Below are positions 60,878-64,000 of a stretch of 64,000 bases of DNA, piece by piece. This DNA comes from Alphaproteobacteria bacterium. GTDB taxonomy: Bacteria; Pseudomonadota; Alphaproteobacteria; Micavibrionales; Micavibrionaceae. The notes below the pieces were generated by a model, which was given only the letters and a program-made list of their open reading frames with translations, ran no database searches and was not told the DNA's origin. The first letter of the stretch is position 1, and every line of letters starts with the position of its first letter. The stretch is taken from contig NVTV01000003.1 of NCBI GenBank assembly GCA_002401695.1, forward strand, positions 372,001 through 436,000. Reading direction: 5' to 3'. The translations under genes and the position numbers were made by a program.

Positions 60878-63802
60878 ATGTTTGGTTTAATAATGCCAAA
60901 AGGACTGTTTAGTTATAGTGTGATGCCGCAAATCGTGCCGAGAATGCGCGATCTGTTCATGAGTGGTTTTCATTACATTCCTTTCTTTATTGCTGTGGTT
61001 TATCAGATGGTTGGTCTGTTACCGCGTTCTCACCCATATCTAAGTCAACGTAATATTGGGCTGTATGGTATCAGACATGTGGTTTGTGAAGCGGCGCGAA
61101 ACGTAAAATTTAGTCTCAAAAATATTGATCAAATTCTTATGTTTGTTGCCGTTCTCGCTGGTTTGGTAATATTTATGGTTCAGTTGTTATCTTTGGCTAT
61201 GCTGTTATTTCTACAGCCAGCAATGGCTATGCCCACGACATGGGTCGGGTTTTTTAGTATTTCAAATGCCGGTTATAGATCTCATGATTTAGCATCTATG
61301 ATGTTAGATATGGTCTTTGGTGTTCCGCATCCTAATATCGCGAATATGGGGTTCTTTGAGTCTTGTGTTGGCTCTGCCACAGAATGTGTGGATAATTTTG
61401 GTACGAATATTGCCGCAACGAACACAAGCGGAACAGGGGTTTCTGCTGTAATCGCGGGTCAGTTTGGGCCGTTGACGCCGACCGCCTATACGTATTTTCC
61501 GTTTCCCTACCACCTTGGTATGCATAGTTTGTTTAGCGTGTATAGTACAGGGCTTCTGGTGATTGCTGTTATTATTACAAGCTATTTCATTGTTACAATT
61601 TTGGCAGAGACCGCGCAGACAGGTACGCCGTTTGGTAAGCGTTTTAATAAAACATGGGCACCTCTTAGAATTGTGATTGCGTTTGGGTTATTGATGCCGT
61701 TGGGGTCGGGATTGAATTCTTCGCAATATGTCGTGTTGTATGCGGCGAAGATTGGATCGGCGTTCGCATCGAATGGCTGGCGTTTATTTGATTCCACATT
61801 GACGCAAAGTTTAGGTGGCGGTAATGCGATGATTTCTACGCCTAATGCGCCGGATATATCGTCTTTGATACAGTTCCTGTACGTTGCGAAAGTTTGTAAA
61901 TATGCCTATGAATTTTATGAAAAGCAGCGGTTTGAGCAAGAAACGGCTGCTTGGCATGCGCCTCTTCTTCTTCCTGTCCCGGCGCAAACTGTTGAAGCAT
62001 ATTCATTGTTTCAACATTCAGAGACACCAAATTCCTTGTTGTTAGGTACGGGGCAAGATTATGACACTATGCTTCTTTCCCTGAATGATGGTGCAAGTTC
62101 GGTCATTGTTCGTTTTGGTGTGAAGAATGAGGAATTATATCCGGATAGCCATTCTTTTGTTTCTCCTGTTTGTGGTGAGATTATATTGACGATGCAAGAT
62201 GCAAGAGATTCTGCTGCGGGGCCGTCCAGTCCTACTGATCCTGCCGAGCCTGGGGCGGACTGGATGCAATATACGTATTACCAAATATGGTGGCATATAT
62301 GGCATGATACGGTGGGTGTCGTTCTTACTTCTGATTATATGGCTGTTGATGGTAATTCTACGGGTGTTACGGCTTATCCGATAGAAAGTTCAACAAATAA
62401 TAGACGTGATTTTGAAGTTGCGCTTCGTATGGTTAAGGGCGCAAAGGGTGCTGCGACACCTGCTTCTTTTGTTACAGATCACGAAGTGAAGGTGAATGCT
62501 GTATATGTTAATAATGTAAAGGAACAAGTTAAACTCGCGATAGAAGCCGGTATAGTTGAGGCGGTTTACGATCAGGGGACGGCCGCCAGATTAACTGCGG
62601 CGGATCCGAATTTGACGACGCTTCGTAGTCGGGGTTGGGCCGGTGCCGGTATCTGGTATAACCGGGTTGCTGAAATGAATGGTATGTTGATCGGCGCGAC
62701 GTTTGCGACTCCTATTGTCTCTAAATATCCGGCAATTATGGAGAAGGTGCTCGAAGTTAAAGTTAAGTATGATAAAGATTTGGATGTGGCAACACAGTAT
62801 GAACCAAACGCAACAGGTATTAATAGTCTTACGACATTACTGGGTGGCGAGAAGGGCATGGAGTTTGCGACGGTGCTCTATACTGCGGAATATGAATGGT
62901 CATCGGGTGGTTTAACGAAAGACGATTTGACGGGTAATGCATTCTTGGATGGAATATCGGCGTTGTTGGGTCTTGATGGTCTGTATGATTTACGTAAAAA
63001 TGTTGGAACGCATCCATTGGCGATGCTTGTTGGTGTTGGACGCGCGTTGGTTGAAAGTGCGGTGCACTCTTTAGGATACGCGGCGTTGGGCGCGACACTA
63101 GGCGCGTCGGAAGTCGGTGGTGCGCTTGGCGGCATTGCTGCAAACTTCTTTATCTCTGTGGCGATGATGGGCTTAACAGTAGGTTTTGTATTATTCTATG
63201 TGGTGCCGTTCTTACCGTTCATTTATTTCTTCTTTGCTGTTGGTGGATGGCTGAAAGGTATTTTTGAAGCGATGGTTGGTGCGCCGTTATGGGCTTTGGC
63301 ACATATTAGAATTGATGGTCATGGTATGCCGGGTAATGCTGCTATCAATGGTTATTTCTTGATCTTTGAAGTCTTCTTAAGACCTCTTCTGACGGTGTTT
63401 GGGCTGTTGGCCAGTATCTCTATTTTCTCGGCATTGATTGAAGTTTTGAATAGTATATTTTCAATCGTAACGGAGAATATCGGTGGGTATAGTATGGAAA
63501 CCGAGCTTACGGCCACGGCGGCGACATCGACCTCCCAGTATGTAAGATCAAGGATTGATGAATTCTTCTTTACAGTCATTTATGCGATTATTGTGTATTT
63601 GATTGCGATGTCATCGTTTAAGTTGATTGATACGATACCGAACAATATTTTAAGGTGGATGGGGCAGAGTGTTGCAACATTCGGAGATCAACGTGAAGAC
63701 CCTGCACAAGGACTGGTCTCCAAAACAACAATTGGCTCACAACAGGCACTATCTAAAATTGGTGGTGGACTACATGCTGTTGTTAAAGGTGCAACGGGCT
63801 AA
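60878..63802 (+). CDS. DotA/TraY-family type IV secretion membrane protein (second copy)
   Basis: A 974-residue paralogue of the preceding gene. It shares the N-terminal PQIVPRMRDLFMSGFHYIPF, then the NIGLYGIRHVVCEAARNVKF and NIDQILMFVAVLAGLV stretch, the mid-membrane TGTPFGKRFNKTWAPLRIVI and SSQYVVLYAAKIGSAFAS, and the C-terminal GFVLFYVVPFLPFIYFFFAV and IFEAMVGAPLWALAHIRIDG. The periplasmic region between about 310 and 735 is quite different from the first copy, as if the outer part had diversified. A purine-rich GGAAAGAGAG precedes ATG 60878. The gap to the first copy is 54 bases and to the third 23, so all three are probably one operon. Confidence 0.85.
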   Translation: MFGLIMPKGLFSYSVMPQIVPRMRDLFMSGFHYIPFFIAVVYQMVGLLPRSHPYLSQRNIGLYGIRHVVCEAARNVKFSLKNIDQILMFVAVLAGLVIFMVQLLSLAMLLFLQPAMAMPTTWVGFFSISNAGYRSHDLASMMLDMVFGVPHPNIANMGFFESCVGSATECVDNFGTNIAATNTSGTGVSAVIAGQFGPLTPTAYTYFPFPYHLGMHSLFSVYSTGLLVIAVIITSYFIVTILAETAQTGTPFGKRFNKTWAPLRIVIAFGLLMPLGSGLNSSQYVVLYAAKIGSAFASNGWRLFDSTLTQSLGGGNAMISTPNAPDISSLIQFLYVAKVCKYAYEFYEKQRFEQETAAWHAPLLLPVPAQTVEAYSLFQHSETPNSLLLGTGQDYDTMLLSLNDGASSVIVRFGVKNEELYPDSHSFVSPVCGEIILTMQDARDSAAGPSSPTDPAEPGADWMQYTYYQIWWHIWHDTVGVVLTSDYMAVDGNSTGVTAYPIESSTNNRRDFEVALRMVKGAKGAATPASFVTDHEVKVNAVYVNNVKEQVKLAIEAGIVEAVYDQGTAARLTAADPNLTTLRSRGWAGAGIWYNRVAEMNGMLIGATFATPIVSKYPAIMEKVLEVKVKYDKDLDVATQYEPNATGINSLTTLLGGEKGMEFATVLYTAEYEWSSGGLTKDDLTGNAFLDGISALLGLDGLYDLRKNVGTHPLAMLVGVGRALVESAVHSLGYAALGATLGASEVGGALGGIAANFFISVAMMGLTVGFVLFYVVPFLPFIYFFFAVGGWLKGIFEAMVGAPLWALAHIRIDGHGMPGNAAINGYFLIFEVFLRPLLTVFGLLASISIFSALIEVLNSIFSIVTENIGGYSMETELTATAATSTSQYVRSRIDEFFFTVIYAIIVYLIAMSSFKLIDTIPNNILRWMGQSVATFGDQREDPAQGLVSKTTIGSQQALSKIGGGLHAVVKGATG

Positions 63803-63825
63803 CTTTTTGATTAAGATATGAGTAT

Positions 63826-64000
63826 ATGGCGATAACCAAGAATGATTTTGTAAAATACACTATATTACCAGGGGTTTTGCCTAGGGTAAGGGGTTTGCTG
63901 GGCTCTGGTTTTGCTTTTTTGGCAAGTCTTATTGCGGTTATTTATTACAATGTAGGATTATTGCCTGCTGGGCATGTTTATTTAAAGTATGATAATTTTG
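63826..64000 (+). CDS. DotA/TraY-family protein, third copy, cut by the window edge
   Basis: Only the first 58 codons are inside the window; the frame is open to the end. The protein starts MAITKNDFVKYTILPG and continues VLPRVRGLLGSGFAFLAS and GLLPAGHVYLKYDNF. This matches the N-terminal pattern of both upstream genes: (I/V)xPR(V/M)(R/K)xLxxSGF, then an aromatic/aliphatic helix, then LLPxxHxYL. I therefore call it a third tandem paralogue. Its length and C-terminus are unknown. Confidence 0.75.
   Translation, partial: MAITKNDFVKYTILPGVLPRVRGLLGSGFAFLASLIAVIYYNVGLLPAGHVYLKYDNF

Noticed and set aside
1-64000. tRNA, rRNA, CRISPR or insertion-sequence features
   Set aside because: I looked for cloverleaf-like segments, direct-repeat arrays and transposase frames and saw none.

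Overview
This looks like a chromosomal segment of an alphaproteobacterium with moderate to low G+C. The evidence is a 180-kDa-type NAD-glutamate dehydrogenase, an aa3-type cytochrome oxidase cluster containing a CoxF-like microprotein, CtaG, SURF1 and DUF983, an IalB-family protein, a CtaB/UbiA respiratory setting, and an RNase E whose S1 domain is split by a long acidic insert. Tandem DotA/TraY-type genes would fit lineages such as Micavibrio relatives that carry Dot/Icm- or IncI-like type IV secretion. That placement is inference from gene content, not from a search. I see no rRNA, tRNA, CRISPR array or insertion sequence.

Layout. 1-9.5 kb is housekeeping: a membrane coiled-coil protein, xseA, putA, purD, tadA, rluB, rsmD and uppP. 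9.5-18.4 kb holds a small membrane protein, a secreted YceI protein followed by a cytochrome b561-YceI fusion, a GST-fold protein (FzlA candidate), an SDR, an orphan PAS histidine kinase, and a DsbD-like reductase with a periplasmic redoxin. 18.5-31.4 kb is central metabolism and RNA modification: acetoacetyl-CoA synthetase, aminotransferase, SpoU methyltransferase, glutathione reductase, 3-hydroxybutyrate dehydrogenase, NAD-GDH, ubiA and rsmE. 31.5-40.9 kb is the cytochrome c oxidase cluster coxB-coxA-ctaB-coxF-ctaG-coxC-DUF983-SURF1. Unrelated genes interrupt it: a pair of paralogous small genes and another unknown gene on the opposite strand, and an SDR plus an acidic secreted protein on the same strand. 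41-46.4 kb has an IalB protein, an M23 peptidase and rne.

From 46.4 kb on, the content becomes more accessory: a pilin-like bitopic protein, an aminotransferase, a small secreted protein, a decayed glycosyltransferase pseudogene spread over three frames, and a 1429-residue protein of unknown function. These are followed by tag, a DUF3137 protein and ettA. The window closes with three tandem DotA/TraY-family genes, the last cut by the window edge. This is the most unusual part, because characterised Dot/Icm systems carry a single DotA.

Functional links. The oxidase genes cover the subunits (CoxA, B, C), haem A synthesis (CtaB), copper delivery (CtaG) and assembly (SURF1). UbiA supplies ubiquinone. 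The ketone-body enzymes (acetoacetyl-CoA synthetase, 3-hydroxybutyrate dehydrogenase), PutA and NAD-GDH together suggest growth on amino acids and storage or ketone-type carbon. DsbD with the redoxin, and glutathione reductase, handle thiol chemistry outside and inside the membrane respectively.
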